The notes below the pieces were generated by a model. The model was given only the letters and a program-made list of their open reading frames with translations, searched no databases and was not told where the DNA came from. This document shows, one piece after another, positions 8,836 through 16,403 of a stretch of DNA of 64,000 nucleotides. Location of the stretch: the NCBI GenBank assembly GCA_947652615.1, contig CANTDX010000006.1, forward strand, positions 1 to 64,000. The letters are read 5' to 3'. A program made the position numbers and the translations under genes. Position 1 is the first letter of the stretch; every line of letters begins with the position of its first letter. Source of the stretch: an uncultured Dorea sp. (lineage in GTDB: Bacteria > Bacillota > Clostridia > Lachnospirales > Lachnospiraceae).

Positions 8836-9789
8836 ATGAGCGAAGTGCAAAATGAAGATATTGAACGGAAGGCAGTCATATTTAATGTGCAGAAGTATAA
8901 CACATTCGACGGCCCCGGCGTCAGGACTCTGATATTTTTTCAGGGATGCCCGCTCAGATGCAAGTGGTGTGCGAATCCGGAGGGCCTTGAACGGAAATTC
9001 AAAGTGATGTTTAAGGCTGACGTATGTGTAAACTGTAATAGATGCGTTGCGGTGTGTCCGAACGGCGTCCATCAGACGTCAGCCGATACAGGCAGACATC
9101 TGATCGACCGCAGCAAGAAGTGCATCGGCTGCCGGGCGTGTGAGTCGGCTTGTCTGGTCAAGGCGCTCAACATTGCCGGAGAGGAAAAGAGCATATCCGA
9201 GCTTCTGGATATCATAATGGAGGATAAGGACTTCTACATGATGTCAGGAGGCGGGGTGACGCTTGGCGGAGGCGAGGTGACCAGCCAGCCGGAAGCGGCA
9301 GGAAGCCTTTTGTCTGCGTGCAAGAAGTCGGGAATCGGGACCGCGATCGAGACCTGCGGTTATGTGAGACAAGAGAATCTAAGGATGCTCGCGCCGTTTG
9401 TAGATCTGTTCCTGTTTGATATCAAGCATATCGATTCAGAACGGCATTATGAGTGGACCGGCGTCCGGAACGAACTGATCATTGAAAATGTGAAGTGGCT
9501 TCTGGGAAATAATAAGAATGTCAAGATCAGGATGCCTCTGTTAAAAGGAGTAAACGACAGGCGTGAAGATATTGAGGGAATCGTAAAACTGCTGACGCCG
9601 TATCAGGATTACAATAATTTTAAGGGCATAGACCTGCTGCCTTATCACAAGATGGGCGTCAACAAGTATAAACAGCTTGATATGGAATATCAGATTGAAG
9701 GAGATCCCTCTCTTTCGGCAGAAGATCTGGACAGGATCGAAAAATGGATCAGCGGGTATGATTTACCGGTAGCGGTAATCCGGCATTGA
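8836..9789 (+). CDS. cutD: Choline trimethylamine-lyase activating enzyme, radical SAM
   Basis: 317 residues. It installs the glycyl radical on CutC using S-adenosylmethionine. The radical-SAM CX3CX2C cluster motif is Cys38, Cys42 and Cys45 (GCPLRCKWC). An inserted ferredoxin-like segment with two four-cysteine groups follows (CVNCNRCVAVC and CIGCRACESAC), as usual for glycyl-radical-enzyme activases. SAM-contacting motifs such as GGGEVTSQPE are present. It starts 29 bases after cutC with an AAGGAG site, so the two are co-expressed. Confidence 0.96.
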   Translation: MSEVQNEDIERKAVIFNVQKYNTFDGPGVRTLIFFQGCPLRCKWCANPEGLERKFKVMFKADVCVNCNRCVAVCPNGVHQTSADTGRHLIDRSKKCIGCRACESACLVKALNIAGEEKSISELLDIIMEDKDFYMMSGGGVTLGGGEVTSQPEAAGSLLSACKKSGIGTAIETCGYVRQENLRMLAPFVDLFLFDIKHIDSERHYEWTGVRNELIIENVKWLLGNNKNVKIRMPLLKGVNDRREDIEGIVKLLTPYQDYNNFKGIDLLPYHKMGVNKYKQLDMEYQIEGDPSLSAEDLDRIEKWISGYDLPVAVIRH

Positions 9790-9802
9790 TGGAGGAAGGA
9801 AA

Positions 9803-10162
9803 ATGGGATTTCTTGACGACAGCTCCGATATAAGGAATCGGATCATTGAAGAATCGGTACCCGGGAAACAGGTGACAATTGCACACGTGATCGCATCACC
9901 CATGCAAGATATCTATGAAAGGCTTGGGATCGAAGAGGCGGGAGCGATCGGGATTCTTACGCTTTCGCCTTATGAGACAGCGATCATTGCAGCAGATATA
10001 GCCGTGAAAGCGGCGAATGTGAAGATAGGCTTTCTGGATGGTTTTACGGAATCGGTGTTTTTAAGCGGTGATGTCCAGAGTGTGGAGACCGCTCTTGCGG
10101 CGGTCACCGATACACTGAAGAATATGCTGGGATTCACCGTTGCGCCGATCACCAGAACGTAG
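9803..10162 (+). CDS. EutS/PduU-type circularly permuted BMC shell protein
   Basis: 119 residues. The opening RIIEESVPGKQVTIAHVIASP and the core GAIGILTLSPYETAIIAADIAVKAANV match the EutS/PduU order, in which the BMC domain is circularly permuted. Homologues form hexamers with a small N-terminal beta barrel plugging one face of the pore. It lies directly after cutD and before the EutT-like gene. Confidence 0.92.
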   Translation: MGFLDDSSDIRNRIIEESVPGKQVTIAHVIASPMQDIYERLGIEEAGAIGILTLSPYETAIIAADIAVKAANVKIGFLDGFTESVFLSGDVQSVETALAAVTDTLKNMLGFTVAPITRT

Positions 10163-10187
10163 TACGGAGCATTGGATGGAGGAGAGA

Positions 10188-10889
10188 ATGAAATTTATAA
10201 CAGAATATGATCTTCGTGCCAGGTTCAATGAACAGCCTTTTACAGACTATAGAATTGAGAAAAATACCCGTTTGACGCCAGGTGCAAGACAGTTTTTGTC
10301 GGATCGGAGGATTACCCTTTTGGAGGACGGTGCAGACAGAAGTGTTAAGGTGCAGGAAACGGACCGCAAACGGATACCGGAAGCCTGCCAGGCTTGTGAA
10401 GCAGCAGATTCAAAGAAGGATTCTCTGGCAATTGCAAAGCTTCTAAGCGATGTGGAAGTTCTGGAAGCGGAATTCCTTGTCATAACGAGCCAGATCATCG
10501 AAACGGATATTGAGATCGCCGGACAGATGTCAAAAGCCGGGCATGAATTCGGCAGGATCAAGACTCTTCTGACGGATGGAGCGGCAGATCTCAATATCAG
10601 CTTTGAGGGATGCACAGGGATGGATAAGGATCATTTCGGTAAGGACCTGGGCAATTGTTTTGACATTACAGACTTCTATATACAGTCGCCGAACGGAAAA
10701 ATAATTGTTCAGATGAATGCCCTGCGGGCTAAGATCAGAGCGATGAGGCTCAGCGCTGCAGAAGCGCTGAGCGCAGACAAAGAGGAGAAGCGCCAGGAGG
10801 CAGTGACAGAGGCAGTCAATCAGATCATCAATAAATTGTCACAGCTGATATGTATGGCGGCGGGGGTGAAAACATGCAGAAGGACGTAA
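10188..10889 (+). CDS. EutT-like cobalamin adenosyltransferase homologue
   Basis: 233 residues from ATG 10188 (GGAGGA upstream). The N-terminus (MKFITEYDLRARF, then TRLTPGARQFLSDRRI) resembles EutT of the ethanolamine locus, followed by a CQAC pair and a helical core. EutT converts cob(I)alamin to adenosylcobalamin. CutC does not use B12, so the role here is unclear: a vestige, a structural subunit or another ATP-dependent task. The fuller His/Cys metal motif of EutT is only partly visible. It overlaps the EutJ-like gene by 16 bases. Confidence 0.7.
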   Translation: MKFITEYDLRARFNEQPFTDYRIEKNTRLTPGARQFLSDRRITLLEDGADRSVKVQETDRKRIPEACQACEAADSKKDSLAIAKLLSDVEVLEAEFLVITSQIIETDIEIAGQMSKAGHEFGRIKTLLTDGAADLNISFEGCTGMDKDHFGKDLGNCFDITDFYIQSPNGKIIVQMNALRAKIRAMRLSAAEALSADKEEKRQEAVTEAVNQIINKLSQLICMAAGVKTCRRT

Positions 10890-11719
10890 TAGATTTCAAG
10901 TTCTGCGACGAACTTGTAGAAGAATTTAAACAGGTGGTAAAACACCCGGTCCGATCAAAGAGTTCCGTCTACTATGTGGGCGTGGATCTTGGAACTGCAT
11001 GTGTAGTAACCGTGGTTCTGGATGAGAACCGCAAGCCTGTGGCAGGAGCCTATGAATATGCAGACGTGGTAAGGGACGGAATGGTCGTGGATTACATCGG
11101 AGCGGTTGATATCGTCCGCCGGATGAAAGCAGAACTGGAAGAAAAGCTCGGCGTAGAAGAATTAGTATATGCGGCGGCGGCGATCCCGCCGGGGACAGAT
11201 ACCCTGGATGGAGGAGCAGTCAAGAATGTGGTGGAAGCGGCAGGCTATCTTATCACATCGCTGGAAGACGAGTCTACTGCGGCGAATAAAGTTCTCCGTA
11301 TACAGAACGGCGCGGTGGTAGATATCGGCGGCGGAACTACGGGAATATCCATCTTCAAAGACGGAAAGGTAGTATACGTGGCAGATGAGCCTACCGGAGG
11401 AACGCATTTTTCCCTGGTGTTATCCGGCGCTTACCGGAAGACCTTTGAGGAAGCAGAGCTTTTCAAGAGAGATAGGGCGAATCATAAAGAGATACTGCCT
11501 GTGTTAAAGCCTGTGATCGAGAAAGTATCCGCGATCATCAGCCGGCATATTGAAGGGTATCAGGTCGACAGTATTTCCTTAGTCGGCGGTACCTGCTGCC
11601 TGGCGGGAATCGAAGAGATCATTGAGAAGAATACCAGGATACCAACTTATAAACCGATAGATCCCATGTTTGTGACGCCTCTGGGAATCGCATATAGTTG
11701 TACTGACAAAGAGAGATAG
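10874..11719 (+). CDS. eutJ: EutJ-like Hsp70/actin-fold chaperone
   Basis: 281 residues from ATG 10874. The phosphate-binding loops of the actin/Hsp70 ATPase fold are clear: VGVDLGTACVVTVVLD near residue 40, VVDIGGGTTGISIF near 155 and SLVGGTCCLAGIEE near 240. EutJ-type proteins occur in ethanolamine and choline microcompartment loci and are thought to assist assembly or reactivation, although no function is proved. There is no substrate-binding domain like that of DnaK. It sits between the EutT-like gene and shell genes. Confidence 0.9.
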   Translation: MQKDVIDFKFCDELVEEFKQVVKHPVRSKSSVYYVGVDLGTACVVTVVLDENRKPVAGAYEYADVVRDGMVVDYIGAVDIVRRMKAELEEKLGVEELVYAAAAIPPGTDTLDGGAVKNVVEAAGYLITSLEDESTAANKVLRIQNGAVVDIGGGTTGISIFKDGKVVYVADEPTGGTHFSLVLSGAYRKTFEEAELFKRDRANHKEILPVLKPVIEKVSAIISRHIEGYQVDSISLVGGTCCLAGIEEIIEKNTRIPTYKPIDPMFVTPLGIAYSCTDKER

Positions 11720-11734
11720 GACGGCGGAGAAGAT

Positions 11735-12019
11735 ATGGAGTTTCGGATCATTAAATCCCCGACAAAAGGAACGCTTGATATATTAGAGCGTCGGAAAGGC
11801 TCAGGCAGCAAACAGACGCTTGGGCACGTGGGTGCGGTTGGGCTTGTACAGGGCAGGCTGATCGAGATGATCGCGGCGGCGGATATCGCCGAGAAAGCGG
11901 TCGGTGTCACGGTAGAGGACATCAGAGGAAGCTGCCCGCAGAATATGATATTGCTGGCGATATTTGGAGACACTTCTTCGGTAGAGTCTGCGATTGAGAA
12001 GATCAAGGAGAGCTTGTAA
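11735..12019 (+). CDS. Small permuted BMC shell protein with GSCPQ motif, GrpU-like
   Basis: 94 residues. The BMC core GAVGLVQGRLIEMIAAADIAEKAVGV starts near residue 33 and is followed by Gly65-Ser66-Cys67-Pro68-Gln69 in the pore-loop position, then ILLAIFGDTSSVESAIEKI. The strand that normally closes the domain is at the N-terminus (FRIIKSPTKGTLDILERR), so the domain is permuted. The divergent shell protein GrpU of glycyl-radical propanediol compartments has, as I recall, a G-x-C-P-Q pore motif that holds an Fe-S cluster at the hexamer axis. The match suggests an Fe-S or electron-passing pore here. It precedes the EutN gene. Confidence 0.85.
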   Translation: MEFRIIKSPTKGTLDILERRKGSGSKQTLGHVGAVGLVQGRLIEMIAAADIAEKAVGVTVEDIRGSCPQNMILLAIFGDTSSVESAIEKIKESL

Positions 12020-12032
12020 GAGGTGAGGAATT

Positions 12033-12299
12033 ATGGTGACAGCGAGATTGATCGATAATATCTGGGCAACCAGGAAATCAGAGCTTCTAAACGGCTATAA
12101 GCTGATGCTTGTTGAGATAATAGGCGGAATAGAAGCCGGTAAGAGACTGGTGGCGGCAGATGTGATCAGCGCGGGGATCGGAGACCGGGTACTTGTGGCC
12201 ACGGGATCTTCTGCCCGCAGAATGTTAGAAAACGATAATATTCCGGTCGATGCAGCGATCATCGGAATTATTGACGAGGATTGCTGTTTTGAAGAATAG
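12033..12299 (+). CDS. eutN: EutN/CcmL-type pentameric vertex protein (BMC-P)
   Basis: 88 residues. N-terminal strand VTARLIDNIWATRK, LLVEII-type core, then VAADVISAGIGDRVLVATGSSAR and a C-terminal AAIIGIIDE, all typical of the EutN/CcmL family. Pentamers cap the vertices that close the polyhedral shell. It is the only BMC-P gene in the locus. Good Shine-Dalgarno and close spacing on both sides. Confidence 0.95.
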   Translation: MVTARLIDNIWATRKSELLNGYKLMLVEIIGGIEAGKRLVAADVISAGIGDRVLVATGSSARRMLENDNIPVDAAIIGIIDEDCCFEE

Positions 12300-12320
12300 A
12301 ACAGGAGGTGAAAGACAAGA

Positions 12321-12995
12321 ATGAAAAGACTGATTGATGTAGCCGCTGTGAATGAGATGAAAGCAAACGGGCAGAGTATCGTCTATACAGACGGGAATAC
12401 ATTGCTTACGCCGGCAGCGATGGACGCGATCAACGCGAATGGCATGACGATCGAGGAAGGCGCATGTCCGGCAGCAAAGGAGACGCCGTCTGCTTCCTGC
12501 TGTCAGGATCATAAGACTGCAGCGGCAGGGGCGCCGGAAGGAGAAGTAAGCGCGGACCTGATCTTCAAAGTCCTGTCGAGCCTTTCAAAGAGCGGGCTTC
12601 TAAATGACATGCTCGCGGCATGCGGGGCGGACAGTAAGCCGTATGAGGCAGAGTACGATCCGGCAGGATTCAAATTAATCCGCGGCAGCAGTGTCAGGAC
12701 GGAGGTCTTAGACACAGGCGATCCTGCACAGGCAGGCAAGGTCAACTATAGGGAGATCATAGGCGCAGACGACAGATCTTCCATAGCGGCGGGCATTATT
12801 ACGATTGACGACGTCAACTTTGGCTGGGAAACCGAATGTCAGGAGATCTATTATATCATAAGCGGCTGTATTACTGTTACGATCGGCGGAAAAGTATATG
12901 AAGCGAAGGCTGGCGACGTGTTCTTTATCAAGAAGGGAATCAAGTGTGCGTTTGGCGCCAAAGGACTTGGAAAGGCATTTTATGCAACATACTGA
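12321..12995 (+). CDS. eutQ: EutQ-like cupin protein, possible acetate kinase
   Basis: 224 residues. The N-terminal part (MKRLIDVAAVNEM..., TLLTPAAMDAI) matches EutQ/EutT-type N-termini, followed by a low-complexity linker and a C-terminal cupin barrel (IYYIISGCITVTIGGKVYEAKAGDVFFIKKG). EutQ of Salmonella has reported acetate-kinase activity. No separate acetate kinase is present in this locus, so this protein could convert acetyl phosphate to acetate and ATP after PduL. That assignment is inference. Confidence 0.88.
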   Translation: MKRLIDVAAVNEMKANGQSIVYTDGNTLLTPAAMDAINANGMTIEEGACPAAKETPSASCCQDHKTAAAGAPEGEVSADLIFKVLSSLSKSGLLNDMLAACGADSKPYEAEYDPAGFKLIRGSSVRTEVLDTGDPAQAGKVNYREIIGADDRSSIAAGIITIDDVNFGWETECQEIYYIISGCITVTIGGKVYEAKAGDVFFIKKGIKCAFGAKGLGKAFYATY

Positions 12996-13014
12996 TCAAT
13001 TAGGAGGATGATAT

Positions 13015-13662
13015 ATGCAGGCTTTAGGTCTTATTGAAACCAGAGGGCTGATCGCAGCCATTGAAAGTGCGGACGCTATGCTTAAGGCGGCCGAGGTACG
13101 TCTGGTGGAAAGAACATTCGTAAAAGGCGGTATCGTCACCATTACGGTCACAGGAGATGTTGCGGCGTGCAGGGCTTCCGTGGATGCAGCGGCGTCTGCG
13201 GTTGCCAGAATGGGAGGAACGATTCTTTCCACACATGTGATCCCGCGTCCGCATGAAAGCCTTGACGGTTCGATGATCGGTTCTGTAGATCCGGTTTGGG
13301 AACAGGAAGAGATTGAGAACACAGAAGATAAATTAGAAGAAGATGCCTTTGAGGAAGAGCCGGAAACGGCAGAAGAAGAGACCTCTAAGGAAGAGCCGGA
13401 AGCGGCCGGGGAAGAAAAACCGGATCAGAACCCGGAATCTGAGGCGAAGAAAGCAGGAGCAAACAGGGCATATGTTGAGAGTACCGTGGAAACAGACGGG
13501 ATCGACAAGGCAATTTCAGCGCTGAAACGCTCTAGAACAGCCGAGATAAGAGAAATGCTCCTTGGCGAATATCCGGAAACGAGTCTTAACAGCGAATCGG
13601 CGGCAAACATGACAAAGAGAGAAATGCTGGATTGGCTGAAAGATTTCTACACTGAATCATAG
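13015..13662 (+). CDS. BMC-domain shell protein with long acidic linker and C-terminal helical domain
   Basis: 215 residues. Residues 1-90 are a canonical BMC domain ([46 protein letters not shown]; pore loop FVKGGIV). Residues about 100-150 are a strongly acidic Glu-rich linker. The last 60 residues form a predicted helical domain ending REMLDWLKDFY. Extended BMC proteins (PduK-like in layout) are known but this tail is not one I recognise. It may recruit enzymes or connect the shell to other components. The downstream aldehyde dehydrogenase begins 14 bases after its stop. Confidence 0.88.
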   Translation: MQALGLIETRGLIAAIESADAMLKAAEVRLVERTFVKGGIVTITVTGDVAACRASVDAAASAVARMGGTILSTHVIPRPHESLDGSMIGSVDPVWEQEEIENTEDKLEEDAFEEEPETAEEETSKEEPEAAGEEKPDQNPESEAKKAGANRAYVESTVETDGIDKAISALKRSRTAEIREMLLGEYPETSLNSESAANMTKREMLDWLKDFYTES

Positions 13663-13676
13663 TGAGGAGGAATATT

Positions 13677-15341
13677 ATGGATAACATGGATCTTGATCTG
13701 CGGTCCATACAGGAGGCGAGGGATCTCTGCAAATATGGTTCCGCCGCCGCCGAGCGTATTGCGAAATACTCGGAGGATCAGATCGACAAGATTCTGCAGA
13801 ATATGGTCAGAGCCGCAGAGGAACACGCGGCAGAACTGGCGCAGATGGCTGTAGAAGAGACTGGCTTTGGAAAAGTGCAGGACAAAATATATAAGAATCA
13901 CGGAGCATCGACTCTGGTGTATAATTATATCAAAGATATGAAGACTCAGGGGATCATCTCAGAGGATCCTGTGAACAAGATGTTTGAGGTTGCCGATCCG
14001 GTCGGTTTGATCATGGGTATCATCCCTTCTACGAACCCGACGTCGACGGTGATCTACAAATCACTGATAGCGGTTAAGGCGAGAAATGCAATTGTGTTCT
14101 CCCCGCATCCGTCAGCGCTTAAGTGCACCTCCAGGGCTGCGCGGCTGATGGCACAGGCGGCGGTAGACGCAGGGGCGCCGTCGGATACGATCGGATGCCT
14201 GTCTATGTGTACGATGCAGGCGACGAATGAACTGATGCACAACGACGCGGTCAAGCTGATCATCGCGACAGGCGGTCCGGGCATGGTAAAAGCTGCTTAC
14301 AGTGCAGGCAAACCGGCGATCGGAGTAGGGGCGGGCAACTCTCCTTCCTATATCGAGCGTACTGCCGATGTGAAAAAAGCCGTATCGAATATTATCGCGA
14401 GCAAGACATTTGACAACGGTACCATCTGTGCGTCGGAACAGTCTATCATAGTAGAAGAGTGCAATCACGACGCGGTTGTTGCGGAGCTGAAGGCGCAGGG
14501 AGCATATTTTATGAATCCTGATGAAGTTAAAAAGGTATGCTCTGTACTGTTTAAAAACGGCCATACTATGAATGCGAAGTATGTGGGAAGATCTGCCAAG
14601 GTCATTGCAGACGGCGCAGGAATCAGCGTACCGGATAATACGACCGTGCTGATCGGAGCGCAAAGCGGTGTCGGAGAAGGGAATCTCCTGTCATACGAGA
14701 AGCTGACCTGCGTGCTTGGATTCTATGTTGTACGCGACTGGCATGAGGCGTGCGAGCTCTCTATGAAGCTGCTCCAGAACGGGATCGGGCATACGATGAA
14801 CCTGCATACCCAGGACGAGAAGATCGTCCGTGAATTTGCAGTTAAGCCGGCGTCTCGTATTCTTGTCAATACCGGCGGAAGTATGGGCGGAACCGGATTA
14901 AGTACCGGGCTTGCACCAGCGTTCACGCTTGGCTGCGGAACCATGGGCGGAAGCTCCGTATCGGAGAATGTAACGCCGCTGCATCTCATCAATAAGAAGA
15001 CGGTATGCTATGGGATCAAGGATGCGGTTACTCTTGCCAGTGATGATCCGACGTTCCATGTATGCGCTGATGCTTCAGCAAAGAGCCAGACATGTTCGTC
15101 TATTCCGGCAACGCCGATCTCTTACAGTACCGGATGCAACAGCTGCGGATGTGACGCACAGTCACCGGCAAGCTTCGTCAGAAATCCGATGGCAGCGGCT
15201 CATGCGGCTTGCGTGGCAGGTACACAGACTGTCTCGGAGGACATCGACAGCAGGAAGATGGCATCGTCAGATGAAGGGATCAATCTTGAACAGTTGAAGG
15301 ATATGATCAATGGGCTGGTGAATGCCATGAAGGGAGAGTAG
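13677..15341 (+). CDS. CoA-acylating acetaldehyde dehydrogenase of the microcompartment
   Basis: 554 residues from ATG 13677 (GAGGAGG just upstream; the in-frame GTG at 13662 lies on the ribosome binding site). It oxidises acetaldehyde to acetyl-CoA with NAD+. Catalytic Cys251 lies in ICASEQS; IPSTNPTSTVIY and the GAGNSPSYIERTADV block are conserved. Relative to the 493-residue copy at 4716 it has about 60 extra C-terminal residues. These include a cysteine-rich stretch (TGCNSCGC plus three other Cys) and a final amphipathic helix, LEQLKDMINGLVNAM, that looks like an encapsulation peptide. This is the active aldehyde dehydrogenase of the locus. Confidence 0.94.
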   Translation: MDNMDLDLRSIQEARDLCKYGSAAAERIAKYSEDQIDKILQNMVRAAEEHAAELAQMAVEETGFGKVQDKIYKNHGASTLVYNYIKDMKTQGIISEDPVNKMFEVADPVGLIMGIIPSTNPTSTVIYKSLIAVKARNAIVFSPHPSALKCTSRAARLMAQAAVDAGAPSDTIGCLSMCTMQATNELMHNDAVKLIIATGGPGMVKAAYSAGKPAIGVGAGNSPSYIERTADVKKAVSNIIASKTFDNGTICASEQSIIVEECNHDAVVAELKAQGAYFMNPDEVKKVCSVLFKNGHTMNAKYVGRSAKVIADGAGISVPDNTTVLIGAQSGVGEGNLLSYEKLTCVLGFYVVRDWHEACELSMKLLQNGIGHTMNLHTQDEKIVREFAVKPASRILVNTGGSMGGTGLSTGLAPAFTLGCGTMGGSSVSENVTPLHLINKKTVCYGIKDAVTLASDDPTFHVCADASAKSQTCSSIPATPISYSTGCNSCGCDAQSPASFVRNPMAAAHAACVAGTQTVSEDIDSRKMASSDEGINLEQLKDMINGLVNAMKGE

Positions 15342-15342
15342 A

Positions 15343-16011
15343 ATGGAGAATAACAGCTATAATGAGATTCTGGAGCTGTTCTTAAAAGCAGTTGAATCTG
15401 TGAAATCTTCCAACTCTGACGCATATACAGAGGATGCAAAAAAGGGATTGGTCCCGGTAGGGATCTCCAACCGTCACGTGCATCTGACAGAAGAGGCGGT
15501 TGAGGTACTCTTCGGAAAAGACTACGTGCTTGAACGGATCAAGAATCTGTCCCAGCCGGGGCAGTTCGCCTGCAAAGAGTGCGTGACGCTGTGCGGTCCG
15601 AGAGGCGTGATCGAAAAGGTCCGGGTACTGGGGCCCACAAGGCAGCAGAATCAGGTAGAGATCCTTGCCGGCGATATGTTTAAGTTAGGCTTACAGGCGC
15701 CTCTTAGGCAGTCCGGGGATCTTGCGGGAAGTGGCGGTATCATCATGGTGGGGCCGAAGGGTTCCGTACAGATCAAAGAAGGCGTTATCGTGGCTCAGCG
15801 GCATATACATATGAATCCTATGGAGGCAAAAGCTTACGGGGTTCATGACGGGCAGAAGGTAAAACTGGCGGTCGACGGGCCAAGGGCCGGGATCATGGAC
15901 AATGTAGTAGTCCGTGCAGATGACAAAGGCGCTCTGGAGTGCCATATTGATACAGAAGAGGCAAATGCATACTGCATTAACTCAAAAACCAAATTAATGA
16001 TAATTAAATAA
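15343..16011 (+). CDS. pduL: PduL-type phosphotransacylase
   Basis: 222 residues. It converts acetyl-CoA plus phosphate to acetyl phosphate, recycling CoA inside the compartment. Two PduL signature blocks are present: [21 protein letters not shown] near residue 45 and [17 protein letters not shown] near 150, whose histidines bind the metal ions. The first 20 residues ([15 protein letters not shown]) form an amphipathic helix typical of an N-terminal encapsulation peptide. The gene starts one base after the aldehyde-dehydrogenase stop. Confidence 0.95.
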   Translation: MENNSYNEILELFLKAVESVKSSNSDAYTEDAKKGLVPVGISNRHVHLTEEAVEVLFGKDYVLERIKNLSQPGQFACKECVTLCGPRGVIEKVRVLGPTRQQNQVEILAGDMFKLGLQAPLRQSGDLAGSGGIIMVGPKGSVQIKEGVIVAQRHIHMNPMEAKAYGVHDGQKVKLAVDGPRAGIMDNVVVRADDKGALECHIDTEEANAYCINSKTKLMIIK

Positions 16012-16043
16012 CAATATTATTTATAAAACAGGAGGAAATAAAA

Positions 16044-16328
16044 ATGACAAAGTATGATGCATTAGGAATGATCGAGACAAAGGGACTGATCGGCGCGGTA
16101 GAGGCAGCAGACGCTATGGTAAAAGCGGCTAACGTTTATCTGATCGGAAGAGAATTCGTAGGCGGCGGCCTGGTTACCGTTATGGTCCGCGGAGACGTAG
16201 GAGCCGTTAAGGCTGCGACAGATGCCGGAGCCGCGGCTGCACAGAGAGTCGGCGAACTGCTCTCCGTACATGTGATCCCGCGTCCGCATCAGGAAGTGGA
16301 ATCTATTCTTCCGACGAAAGCAGAGTAA
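16044..16328 (+). CDS. BMC-domain hexameric shell protein (BMC-H), PduA/EutM type
   Basis: 94 residues, the most canonical shell protein of the set: [46 protein letters not shown]. The pore loop FVGGGLV is like that of PduA/EutM, suggesting a small polar pore suited to choline or metabolites. A strong terminator follows immediately, so this gene ends the core transcript. Confidence 0.95.
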   Translation: MTKYDALGMIETKGLIGAVEAADAMVKAANVYLIGREFVGGGLVTVMVRGDVGAVKAATDAGAAAAQRVGELLSVHVIPRPHQEVESILPTKAE

Positions 16329-16337
16329 TTCATCATG

Positions 16338-16369
16338 ATCGGGCCTGCCCAAACACAGGCCCGATTTTT
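16338..16369 (+). terminator. Strong internal terminator of the microcompartment locus
   Basis: Perfect 10-bp stem ATCGGGCCTG (16338-16347) / CAGGCCCGAT (16356-16365), 8-base loop, then TTTT. It separates the shell and enzyme genes from the regulator, alcohol dehydrogenase and permease genes. Confidence 0.9.
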
Positions 16370-16403
16370 AAAAGGCGCTGGAAATCAGGATAAAAGGAAT
16401 CGT

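Noticed and set aside
16335-16403. Upstream extension of the MerR-type regulator gene
   Set aside because: It would run through the perfect terminator hairpin and is not followed by the usual MerR N-terminus; a start at 16404-16413 fits the ribosome binding site.
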